DNA of 64,000 nt, taken from NCBI RefSeq assembly GCF_000003195.3, contig NC_012872.2:20059804-20123803 (forward strand). Direction: 5' to 3'. Positions within the stretch are counted from its first letter, which is position 1. Each line of letters starts with the position of its first letter. Under the pieces are notes generated by a model, which was not told the origin of the DNA, did no database searches, and saw nothing but the letters and a program-made list of their open reading frames with translations. Made by a program: the position numbers and the translations under genes. This DNA comes from Sorghum bicolor. Lineage: Eukaryota > Streptophyta > Magnoliopsida > Poales > Poaceae. Below are positions 23,719-35,097 of the stretch, in pieces.

Positions 23719-25057
23719 TGTTGACGGTCCTTAAGTACCAAATATAATCATCAAATAAAAAAAGAAAAGGATCTAAATGCAACCAACACCCAGACTTAGG
23801 TTTTATCTGACAGAATTCCATGAGTTTTGGTGTTTGTCTATTTCTGCAGGGGGTTATCAGGAAATATGGAGAAAAGGCCCACACGTCGCGTTTACATAGA
23901 GATATTAACGTGCCGCGCAGTTTTCTATCATCTAGAAGACTCCAGAAGCCACGAGAACGAACGGGAAGCTGAGCGAGCTCGGGGGCAGGGCGCCCGCCCT
24001 CCCCCCTTGGGCGCCCGCCCAGCTACAGGAACCAATCAGATTTCGTCTCGCGGATTATGCTCCACCGACCTAAAGGATCAACGAAAACCGTGCGATCAAT
24101 GTCGGTTTGATCCGACGGCCCAGATTCACTTGAGGGGACTATATAAGCAGACCCCCTGGCCCCTGGAGGAGGCACCCCCTTGATCCCTATTCATTATTCA
24201 TAGACAGAGCAAAAGTTAGGGTTTCGAGATGAGATCTCTCCTCTCATCTCTAAACTAGAGTAGATCTAGATAGTAGCGAGATGGAGAGCGAGGGAGGATT
24301 GGAGGAGAGGCCGGCCTGTCGATTCTTCGTCCGGTTGTACTTCGTCATGATCAAGCTCTAATCAAGCTTGCTCATGGGATGACTCTGGTAATCTACTTCT
24401 AATTCATTATGCAATTACTAATCATGTATGTTTTGGTTCACAACTCTTTTGAGTACTTTTAATCTATAGGACCCTATAGGTTAGAGTTGTAGTATAGGTG
24501 TAAGCGTGGTGCTTAGACCTAGATTACTTGTGGATATCCCCTGTCTAGCTGGATCATGTGGTAGGCCGCGTAGGTGACAGTTACGTTGGTCCCCTGAAGT
24601 CCACCTCCCGTTAGCAGGACTGGTAGGGTTTATCGGCCTATGGATAAGCATCCTTTGTGGTGTATTCTTATCACGTGGTTCGTCCCAGACATAGACATAT
24701 CCCTTTGAAGTAGAGAAACCATAGTTACCCTCTCTGTTCTGCTACCATCGCCCATATACTAGATTGCTCTACTCTCTATTCCCATATTATCACCCATTGT
24801 TATCTTACCTTTAATATTGTTCTTATTCAATTCTACCATCTTTCCTATTTACACTTATCTATATATCTTGGTTAAGTTAGAGCGTAGTTGGTTCTCCCGT
24901 TTCCCTATGGATACGATAAACCTTTAACCGGGTAAAAGATACAATGGTATCCATGCGCTTGTGGATTTATCTGTGTGCGTATAAATACCAAAGTACACTC
25001 TAGTGTCATGCTAGGGATGACAACCTAGTATTCAAGTGGTGTTAGCAAGTGTCTACA
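23719..25057 (+). repeat. A1 3' LTR
   Basis: Begins TGTTGACGG, ends GTGTCTACA. Palindromes GGGCGCCC at 23988-23995 and 24009-24016, TATA at 24140-24147. Confidence 0.9.
23988..24147 (+). promoter_or_regulatory. Paired-palindrome promoter module, A1 3' LTR
   Basis: GGGCGCCC at 23988 and 24009 (21 bp apart), TATATAAG at 24140, 124 bp after the end of the second palindrome. Confidence 0.6.
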
Positions 25058-26314
25058 CTTAGGACTTGTTACTCATCCTGGATACTCATCGCTACATTTT
25101 CTCAAATATAATGATTTTAAAAGAAAAACTGTGTGAGTGGTGAAAATGAATTGTGGGTATTGTGAAAGGGTTAATGAACAAGTTACAGATGTGATTACTA
25201 TGGAGATGGGGCGGATGGGATCTCTTTTGGGAATGCCCTGGTGTTGTGGCTTATACCTTGCGGGGTTAAGCGGGAAGATATCCGCCTTGTCTCGATTAAG
25301 GACTGAGTTGATGATTCATCTTGCCTAACTCATTTATCGTACAACCACTTGCCTTGCATGGAAAAGACTTAGTCTAAATCCCTCTATTAGTGTGACAATC
25401 ACCTGGAGGCAGGTGTGCAATGGGACACTAAGTGATGTATGTGAAATTGTGGAAATATATGAGAAGAGCCCTATGAATTATTGTGGTGTAATGAGCTGTG
25501 GCCTTAGTGTTCCCGTGGTGAACACCATTACTTAGCTATGGAGGGTAATGACTTTGATGGATCTGTGCTTGCATGACGGTGTAAGTTATGGTATCCTACT
25601 TGTGGGAAAAGTGTACAACCTCTGCAGAGTGTAAATCTATCTAGATAGCCGTGTCTGTGGTCTCGGACGGGTTATGGTTTGGTTTCAACAACTAGATGGG
25701 TTGGGATGAGTGAAAACATGAGAGTGAGTGTGATTTTGGAAATAAATGGTTGACTGCCATTGTATTGTGGGAACAAGGGTTCAACAACACTTAAAATTGT
25801 GATCAAACCCCTATTTTTAGAAATATTATCATATGTGGAAAAAGAAGTCTTTTACAATAGTATTTATGAAATCAAACCTTGCATGTGTAAAAAGATAGCT
25901 TTATGCAAATAAAACTAAGCCTCATCCTTGATTTATCCATATGCATATATATTGTTATCCCCTTCCGTAGGGTAAGGTTGGATTTGCTAAGTACTTTGTA
26001 CTCACCCTTGCTTTATTAAACAGAGGAAGATCCGGACTTTGATCCCGAAGTGACGTTCGAGTAAGGTCATGTCTGTATCCAACTAAGCCTGTGGCATTGG
26101 GACTCGTAAGATGTTCGGTTGTGATATTGTTTGTTTCTGGGTCCTTTGGACCTATATTGTATTTTGGTGTCTTATTATTATAGCGTGCCTTCATTGTCCA
26201 CGCTTATCGAGACTACTACGCTGAAACTTATCTGATGTAATAAATGTGTTACTAGCCTTCTGAGACTTGTATCATATCACATTTGAGTTCCTGGTTTACT
26301 AGAGGCGCTTTAGG

Positions 26315-26330
26315 TGGTATCAGAGCCAAG
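26315..26330 (+). other. T1 primer binding site
   Basis: TGGTATCAGAGCCAAG, complementary to the 3' end of initiator tRNA-Met, just after the inferred end of the 5' LTR. Confidence 0.75.
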
Positions 26331-26451
26331 TTGGCTGTAGGACGTGACCTTAAACTTTTCTGGACCAGTATTTTACTAGATAGAAGTATTTACAAAAGTT
26401 CTTACCCTCTTCCCTCTGTTAAAAAAAATTACTCTCATCTATTTCTCTCAG

Positions 26452-27366
26452 ATGGCAGAAGGTGTTTGGACTAGCAGTTACTGTCTAAGTGTAGAAGGCT
26501 TTCCCAAGCTCTTGTATGCTACCATACAGAAACTTGGAACCAAGGATCGCCTTGAATATGAAGGCAGAGAATATGAAGAGCATGAGACCGAGCGGTGTGA
26601 AGTTACCATCTATATTGGGAAAAGTGAGGACTTCCCTAACATAGCTGAATCTTGGAGCATGACTGTGATCGGGGTTTGGTTTGCAGATACATACCAAGCC
26701 GTCGCCCGCAAAGCCCTGAGGTACCTATGCCAGATCTATGAGAAGCCCATCACCCATACACCCATGAGGTTCTTTCCACCTAAAGAAAAAGATCGACCAG
26801 TTTGGAGGACCCGCATAGAGCTCTTGCAAGGACGTTAATCACTTGAAGATGACCCAACTGTGGTATTCATGACCACATACCTACTTGCTCTAGATAAGCA
26901 ATATGATGAGCAGGCCTCAGAGTTAAGAAAGTGCATCCATCGTGCAGTGGAAGCCGAGATCATAGTTAGGAAGCTCCATGTGCAGCTTGCGGAAGCTCAG
27001 GCCCAAGCAGCTGCAGCCGAGGGTCGTGAAACTGCCATTGCTGAAGTCTTGAAGGTAGCTAAAGACCGCCATGCTCAGAAGTTGAAGGATACCTACCTTA
27101 TCACCAGGATCAAAAGAAGGATGTTAGCTGTGGAAGACCAAGAGCCCATAGTCCTAAAAGGAATCCCAATCATGTCCCTAAAAACCAAAATAAAGATGAA
27201 CATAGAAGGGCCATCAGCTCCCCCACCCACAGAAACCTCTCATGAAGCTTTAGAGTTGGAGCACAGGAAGGAAGAAGGATTTCCCCTCCTCACGCAGCCA
27301 CCACCAAAAGAAGATGGTGACCCACCTCTTAGTCCAAAGGAAGAACCACAAATGCGGGAAGCATGA
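26452..27366 (+). pseudogene. T1 extra ORF between LTR and gag
   Basis: One frame of about 304 codons broken by a TAA at 26836-26838. The first half has YCLSVEGFPKLLYATIQ and RALRY-like helical segments. The second half is an Ala/Gln/Glu-rich probable coiled coil (about 26920-27080: LRKCIHRAVEAEIIV, QLAEAQAQAAAAEGR), then an acidic Pro-rich tail. Similar ORFs upstream of gag occur in other grass gypsy elements; no function is established that I know of. Confidence 0.65.
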
Positions 27367-27368
27367 TC

Positions 27369-27705
27369 CTCCTCAACACCAAGGGAATGAAGCCGTTTTG
27401 TCCGAAGAAGTTGAAGATTAGTAGCACCTAGTTCCTCCTTGTGTCTTGGGGAAGTGAAGTTTACTTCACTTTTGTTCAACTCCCAAAGTAGATGAATCGT
27501 ATTGTAGTCCGCTTATTTCCTCCATTCCTATATTGTAAACTGCCCTCTTATTCAAAATATATATTTGTGCTTGTTGGTTGTGCTAAATAATTGAGTGCTC
27601 TATGTTGTTCCCTTACGGGATAGCAAGTCTTAAAACTTGCACCTTTTTAAAATATAATGCCTTAACAAAAAAACAACATCACTCAATAGATCTATACCTT
27701 ATCTA
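27369..27705 (+). other. Spacer between T1 extra ORF and gag
   Basis: AT-rich, non-coding, no recognisable signal. Confidence 0.5.
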
Positions 27706-28034
27706 ATGCTTTCTCATCTTAACCAACAGATGCCTCCTAAACTAGGTACTCGCTCTCAACCAAGTGGTCATGCAGCTAGTAGACAAAGCCAAAATCCGAA
27801 TGGAAGTCAAGCCAATGCAAATGCTGATGGTATTCATGAAGATGAAGTGAGTCAGACTAGGAACCATAATGAAGGAGATGACTTGCCCCATCCTCCAGCA
27901 ATTGACTTAGTACAAGTCATGGCAACTCAGACCCGCCTTCTGGAGACCTTGGCTCAAGGCATGAACCGTCCCAGGAACAACCGAGGAGACGGAGTCCAAG
28001 ACAAGATGACTAAGTTCATGAGGCTTAAGCCACC

Positions 28035-28786
28035 TATTGACACTTGCTAACACCACTTGAATACTAGGTTGTCATCCCCAGCATGGCACTAGAGTGTACT
28101 ATGGTATTTATACACACACAGATAAATCCGCAAGCTCACAGATACCGTTGTAGCTTTTACCCGGTTAAAGATTTTATCGTATCCACAGGGAAACGAGAGA
28201 ACTAATCTACGCTCTAAATTAACCTAGATAGATAGGTAGGTGTAAATAGGAAAAATGGTAGAATTGAATAAGAACAATATTAAAGGTAAGATAACAATGA
28301 GTGATAATATGGGAATAGAGAGTAGAGCAATCTAGTATATGGGCGATGATAGGAGAATAAAGAGGATAACTATGGTTTCTCTACTTCAAAGGGGTATGTC
28401 TATGTCTCGGACGAACCATGTGATAAGAATACACCACAAAGGATGCTTATCCATCGGCCGATAAACCCTACCAGTCCTGCTAACAGGAGGTGGACTACAG
28501 AGGACCAACGTAGCTGTCACCTACGCGGCCTACCACACGATCCGGCTAGACAGAGGATATCCACAACTAATCTAGGTCTAAGCACCACACTTACACCTAT
28601 ACTACAACCCTCACCTATAGCGTCCTATAGATAAAAGTACTCAAAAGAGTTGTGAACCAGAATATACATGGATAGTAATTGCATAATGAAATAGAAGTAG
28701 ATTACTAGAGTCATCCCATGAGCAAGCTTGATTAGAGCTTGATCATGGCGAAGTACAACCAGAGGAAGAACCGACAGGCTGGCCTC
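28035..28786 (-). repeat. Distal fragment of an A-type LTR
   Basis: Matches the downstream part (R/U5) of the A1 and A2 LTRs from GGCCAGCCTGTCGG to the end. The terminal CA is mutated to TA. The upstream part, including palindromes and TATA, is missing. Confidence 0.85.
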
Positions 28787-30024
28787 TGTTGGGTATTTTA
28801 AACGCAAACAGAAAAATCCGCAAGCGCACAGATACCGATGTAGCTTTCACCCGGGAGTATTTCAGAGTATCGATTTTCCACAGGAATGTGAGTGTACTAA
28901 TTAAGATTCAAGATCGCCCAAGGATAACTATATAATTATTTTTGGTGGAAAGAGAGGAAGTTTCCTGAGAGTTCTCTAGTTCATCTAAGAATCAAGAATT
29001 ACTTCAAAGATTATTTATTTCGGGACATCAGAACACTAACCACAGAAAGAGATGAGAAGGGGGCTAGGAAGCTCTGACTACGGTCCTACTAACACCGATC
29101 CGAATGAGGTGGAATACGTCGACCGTTAGGGCTGTCACTACCCTAGGGCTACCACAACAATCCGCAGGATTGGGTGCAATTCCAGGTAATTGCAAGACTA
29201 AACACCACGTCTAATCTATTAATTACTACTCTAGCGTTATAAAGACTAGAGCACTTGATGCAAGCGGAAATCCAATAAATAACTTGAATGTAAATAAAAG
29301 TAATTAAAAAACTCAGGAATTATGAATTGAAGAACTTGGAGAACGATGAAGAACGAACCAGTTGCAGCAAAAGTATAATGTTGAGGAAGATACGGCAGAT
29401 CCGGCTCCTCCTCCGCTCTCCTCTTCTCTCTCCCTATTTTCTCGATTACAACTAGAACTAACTAGAACTAGAACTAGAGGAACTAGAACTAGAACTAGAG
29501 GAACTAGAGGGATCCTCTCTACTTGGATGAATAATTGAAACCCTAGCTTTGATTCTGTAGGAGAGGTATGATCTCCAGGGGCCAGGGGGCCTTGCTTATA
29601 TAGTCTTTTCAGATGAATCTGGGCTGTTGGATCAAACCGACATTAATCGCATGGTTTTTCTTGATCCTTTAGGTCGGTGGAGCGTGATCCGCGAAACGGG
29701 TCCGGATTGGACACTGTAGCTGGGCGGGCGCCCTGGTCCTTAGGGCGGGCGCCCTGGGCCAGGCTCCGTTCGGCCTCCGCTTCGTTCCCGTGGCTTCTGG
29801 AGTCTTCTAGATGATAGAAAATTGCGCGACACGTTAATATCTCTATGTAAACCCGACGTGTGGGCCTTTCCTCTGTATTTCCTGATAACCCCCTGCTGAA
29901 ATAGACAAACACCAAAACTCGTGGAATTCTGTCAGATAAAACCCTAAGTCTGGGTGTTGGTTGCATTTGGATCCTTTTCCATGATTAGTTGATGGTTAAA
30001 TGTGAGCATTAAGGACCGTCAACA
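28787..30024 (-). repeat. B-type LTR at the A2 3' end
   Basis: On the minus strand it starts TGTTGACGGTCCTTAATGC and ends ATACCCAACA, like solo LTR B1. It is preceded directly by the purine tract GCTTGGGGGAGCT. Palindromes at 29726-29733 and 29747-29754; TATA at 29602-29595. Confidence 0.87.
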
Positions 30025-31554
30025 AGCTCCCCCAAGCTTAACCTTTGCTCGTCCCTGAGCAAAGATGAACTCAAGAGTTTCTGCAGTGGTTTCATACCTT
30101 AAAGATACACATGTGTTCAAACAAGATCTTATCTCTAGGTTAGGGTAAACTGTTAAGATTTAAACTTACTCATTTTTCCTTCCATCATGGGGCTTGCAAT
30201 TGTCACTTGTGTCTTGAGCAGTTAAAAGATAGAATGGTCTAGTCAAGCGCCATGTCTCTTATTCTTCGATTAATTATAGCTCTAGAGTTTTTGTAGATTT
30301 TCAAATAAAACTCAGAGATTCCTTGTATGACTCTCTCTAGTCTCTCTTTTGTGGTATTTCTAGATCCTTACCAAGGCAGTAATGGTGTATGCCTTCTCTC
30401 AAAGTATGTGGTATTTTTGATATGAGGCATAGTGGTATTGCCTTCTCTCTCACCCTACTCTAATAAGGTTTTGATATCTGGAGCTCATAGGTGGGAGACA
30501 AAGTATACATACTTATAAGATATTTATTGTATAGTCAAACCATAGATCCAGAAGAACAAGTCAATAAGTCAAATCAAGATGTGCATGTGTGGCGAATGAA
30601 TGGTGTATGGTGATGATGGTGACAACAATGGTGAAAGTCTAATTCTACTTGTGCTCTTTTGAGGGGATACATACCTTTCTTGCTCTTTTGAAACTTTTTT
30701 TTGAGGAGAATGAGATGCTCTATATTTTCTTTTTCTTTTCTCTCAGGTGGGTATCTTGTACCCCTAATTCTACTGTCGGACACTTGTCCACTTTTACCTC
30801 TCGTCTCACTTTTTCTTTTCTTTCGAGGTTTCGGACACTTGCCCCTTTTTATTTCCTCTTATCTTCTTTTTTTAGAGCACTCACCTCTTTAAATAATGTA
30901 GCAAGTGGTAGTAACCGAAATATCTTGAGCATTTATTTCACAGGGGAAAACAGAAATAGGAGAATGTTTTTGGCTATTCTCTCCCGGATTAGGAGTAGAA
31001 TATTTTTGGGTGAATCTGGATATGGAAATGAGTGGATGTATGTGGATGCGTACTTCCGGAGTAGAAGCAGCATGTGTGAGTGAACGTGCAAGTGAATCTT
31101 GATTTAACCACATGACAAGCTCCTAAGGGTCTACATAGCTTGACCACACTCAATGCTCATAAGCAGAAAAAAGTAAATGAATGGTTCATAATCTAATAAG
31201 CATGTATATATGGCTGTGGTAGGATTTTAAACTCTCATCATACTGGAACTCATCATGTGATATTTTAAAGATTTTCAAAGATAAAATTCTCCAGAATCCT
31301 AGCATCTCTAGGAACAGATAAACAACAGCTCAACCTTCCCATATCATATCCGTTAACAACTTAGACTTTAGATCAAGTACTCTTCCCACAAATTTAGGTT
31401 TAGAGCAAATCTTAATTAATAACAGTCATGCCTAAACTTGAGAGAGATTTCAATTTTAAGAACTGGTCATGGCAGAGCAACTATTCATCATTTCCATATG
31501 AGAGCTTATCACGAGGGTTAATAGCAAATTTTATTTATTTAGAAAACTAAGCAA

Positions 31555-31593
<39 letters not shown>

Positions 31594-32219
31594 CACAAAA
31601 GCTTTATTTGGGTTTTTATGATTATGCATCTTTTTATTATTTGAGTAAAGTATGAACATGAGTAGAACACTTAGCTGGATAAATGGGAGTGCTCTCCCCC
31701 AAGCTGGATTTTGACGTAATTTTTACTGATGTAGCTAGCAGGTGGATGAGGTGTATTTGAATGTCGGCAGCACCCTGACAGCGATTAGGATGTCTTCCGT
31801 CTGCTAGTCTTCTTTGATCCTTGAATTCTGTGGAGCTCAAATAGACAACAATGCTTTGTGGAACTGGTTAAGTGTTAGCATAAATATCTAGCCTTTATCA
31901 TGTTGAGCCTCCTCAATAAATGTTACACTCTTTGGTAGGATCATAAATTTATTTTTATATTTTCATTTTTATAGCACATAAATATATTTATTTTATTTTT
32001 ATGCTACCACAGTGAATGTACTTATGGGTTTTATGCCATGAGCATACTCACATGGGGCTTACTATTTTTAACATTTTTATTTTCTTTTCAAGATGATATG
32101 AACCTGATTAACTAAGCAAACTATTTTAAATAATTGAAATGAAAAGGATAACTACCAAGTTTACCTCTTGGCAAGGCGTTTGGTGTTTTTAAGTTCTCTG
32201 AACGGGACTCTCCGTTTTC
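30025..32219 (-). other. A2 3' non-coding body
   Basis: No credible protein. Contains a TA dinucleotide run (about 31557-31591), a GGGGGAG tract near 31690-31700, and the triple-dyad region at about 30748-30845. Confidence 0.7.
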
Positions 32220-33513
32220 TCAATCGTCCTGGGATTCGCTGGATGGCGTAGTCGGTGGTTCCGGCGGCGCCTGCTCTTCTTGTATAACTATCTTCTCTCT
32301 ACACACCTGACTCAGTGCTTCGGTCTCCTCAGGACAGTTCTGTTTAAGTTGTATGTCTTCAGACATTACCACTTCTCCTTCGTAGTCTGCCCATCCGTCC
32401 TTGATGATTTGCCTCCTTTGGTTGCGGTTGCGTCGTCTTCTTCTTGTCCTGATCTGCTTAGAGTCTTCAACTATATAGTTAGGGTCAGTAAAATAGCGGT
32501 GTACCTTCTCAGAGGGGAAGTGCATGTGGAATTCTCTGGTTCCAATGTAGATGATTGCTTTAACGGTGCTGAGGAACGGTCTCCCAAGGATGATGGGTGG
32601 ATCGTACTCGTCTTCTCCCATGTCAATAACCTTTCGAAATATCTGATCTGCCATCTGGAGCTGAATGTATATCGGTTTTAGGGGCATGGTTCCAAACAGG
32701 AGCTGATAGGTGACTGGGTCATCCTTTTTGTCAGGAACGGTGACTTAAGTCGACGATCTCGACCTCCTTGAACTGCAGTGACCATCTTAGCTGATTCGGT
32801 CCACATTTGCTTGTTCTTGTTCCTCCTGTTGGTCCTCTTCCTTGGTTCATGTCGGGAATGCTCTGAGATTTGTGTAGTCTTGTTCTTGAAGAAAAACATC
32901 TCCTTCCTTCCCTTTATGTAGAAACTGATCTTGGCAGCACTAGCATAGATCACAGCTCCTGAGGCGTTCAGGAATGGCCTCCCTAGGATGATGGGTGCCC
33001 TCTCATCAGTATCAGTCTCTATCACCATGAAGTCTGCTGGAGCGTATAAGGTACCAACTCGGACGTAGAGGTTCTTCAATATTCCCTTTGGGAAACTTAG
33101 TGTCCGATCCTGGGCATAATGTTGACGCTGGAGCCAAAGTCGCAGAGTGTTTCTGGGAAGTCCACCATGCCGATGGAGATCGGGATGACGGGGCGTCCTA
33201 GATCGCCTCTCTTGACCGGTAGAAGGTCAATAATTGCTTCCACAATGGGGTTACTCCAATAGTTACCTGCATCAAACATGTCTACAAGATTTGCAGATTC
33301 TAATCCTTCCGATTGTGATGGTATACCGGGGTTAGTAGCAGGAATAGCAGCAGCTATTTGATTTAACTGAGATTCAATCATTTTATTAAAGCTAATTTGA
33401 TTCTTGATGGCAGTAGAGAAATTATCCATTCTATTATTTATATTTTCTAACATTTTATCATTATATGCCAATTTCATAGATAGGTTATCCATTAGCTTTC
33501 CTTGATTAGACAC
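32220..33513 (-). pseudogene. A2 protease-like region with a repeated C-terminal half
   Basis: Frames 33513-33097, 33079-32678 and 32687-32220 read in order. The first has a coiled segment (MLENINNRMDNFSTAIKNQ) and the aspartic-protease-like site LCDFGSSVNIMP. The second has PIILGRPFLNASGAVIYASA, the third PIILGRPFLSTVKAIIYIGT. The ILGRPFL flap/C-terminal half therefore occurs twice. No RT follows. The breaks are single-base shifts near 33090 and 32685. Confidence 0.72.
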
Positions 33514-35097
33514 TAACTCTCTCAGAGATAGAAATTATTATTATTATTGTAAGAATTATTACCTTGATAATTACCTGAGTAGTTAGGCCTCTGTTGATTC
33601 CAACCTTGATTTTGTTGAGGACGGTTGTAGTAGTAGTAGTAGTTGTTGATGTAGTTTACGTCCTCAAGCATCTCAAGGCAGTGATTGTCTAAGTGTCCAG
33701 TATCTCTAGTGTGTTTGTGCTCGTAGATCTAGGTTCTTCACTTGGTGGAGTCTGGGAGTTGTGAAACTTCTTCATATTTTGCTCGAAGTGTACCTGCTCA
33801 TAGAGACAGGACAGAGATCAAGTGCATGGGCCCTGTTGGTGGAAAACACCAACAGAACTAAAAGTGTATTTATTCTTCTCTATCCTTAAGCATAGGGAGC
33901 AAGACAAAGTTGATGGGTGATAAGTTCATGAGTGTAGCATTTAAAATATATGTCAGATCAGATCGCTCAAACTTATGGAAAGATAATCTATCTATGTATA
34001 TGTCTTTTTCTTTATATCTTCCCAAAGATTGAATGTGCAACATTTTAGCTCATATGGTTAGGAGTGTGGGATCATGGAGGTAGTACTAGGAATAAAGATT
34101 AAAGGACTAAACATGCTGAATCAGTTGGGTTGGTTAATTTGAAGTTATAAATCATACATGTCTGTCTCTTTATTTATGTGAACGTCAGAACCAAGAAGCT
34201 TATAAAAGTGATAGTCACATATCTTAAGATGTTACCTTAATTGAAGAGTGATGGTACCATCTCACCTTGTGGAAGCTTCCCATTCGTAGTGGCTGTGTAT
34301 CTTGTTTATGTACTTTGTCTCCTTCCATGGATCATCTCTCTATGATGAATGAGCTATGTCCTTCTTGTGCAAATTCTTACACTTCATGTGTCTCTCTCTT
34401 CATCTCCGATGTGAGTTTATCTTAGGACTTCCCAAATCGATATTGAAAGTTTTTCTACAGGGGTTAGTCTGACAAAATATACCAATGTCTACACAAGTAG
34501 TTTTTAGTTCAATAACCGAACTAGACTCCATGTCTAATCAGATTAAGGAATGCTGTTTAACCTAAGCACCATGCTTAATTTAAAAGCCAATAGAAGTATG
34601 TGCAGTACTTCCAAACTAACACTTACTAGGATAAACAAAGGTAGCATGATGGCATTTATAGAGATCTACTCAAGTGGAGATGAAGTAGTGTGATTAGTAT
34701 TTAACAAATTGAGCATGTCTCAAAGGTAGGGACAACCAACATAGCAACATGGCAAAGGATGTTTTTATGTAAGGTACTCCCCCAAGCTTGAATTTTGCAA
34801 AATTCAAGTTTGGATGAATTTAATTCAGTGTTGCATGATGATTGGTTAGACATACCTTGTACTTGCTTGTCGTTCATCCGATCTTCTTGCTCCAATCCTG
34901 GAAAGGTTAGTGACAAGAATACCGGAAGAAATATTTTCACAATTATCTTTATATGCTTAATACACAAGGCAATATGGCAAGGTCATGATCTGATAAGTGC
35001 TTATTTTAGGACACTAAGCTTGTCCTTAGGAAACCATCAATTTATGTTGGCGAAGTGGTTTCCCCTCCGACGCCAACCTTTGTATATCAAGATTAGC
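33514..35097 (-). other. A2 spacer between gag and protease-like region
   Basis: Non-coding, co-linear with 20346-21530 of A1 and 57326-58757 of E1. It starts after gag with the 22-bp palindrome and CCCCCAAGC tract at 34778-34808. Confidence 0.65.

Larger units (their letters stand above)
15650..25057 (+). mobile_element. A1: non-autonomous Athila-like element in the T1 5' LTR
   Basis: Flanked by CTTAG (15645-15649, 25058-25062). LTRs are 1320 and 1339 bp. The primer site TGGCGCCGTTGTCGGGG (16978-16994) is the Athila type. The 3' LTR is preceded by the purine tract AAGCTTGGGGGAGT. Only a broken gag is encoded; protease, RT, RNase H and integrase are absent. A solo LTR (B1) has inserted in its middle. 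Movement must have depended on another element's enzymes. Confidence 0.88.
14056..26312 (+). repeat. T1 5' LTR (interrupted by A1 at 15650-25057)
   Basis: Two blocks, 14056-15649 and 25063 to about 26312, align in order with the uninterrupted right LTR at 62015-64000. The 3' boundary near 26312 is inferred from the primer site just after it. Confidence 0.8.
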
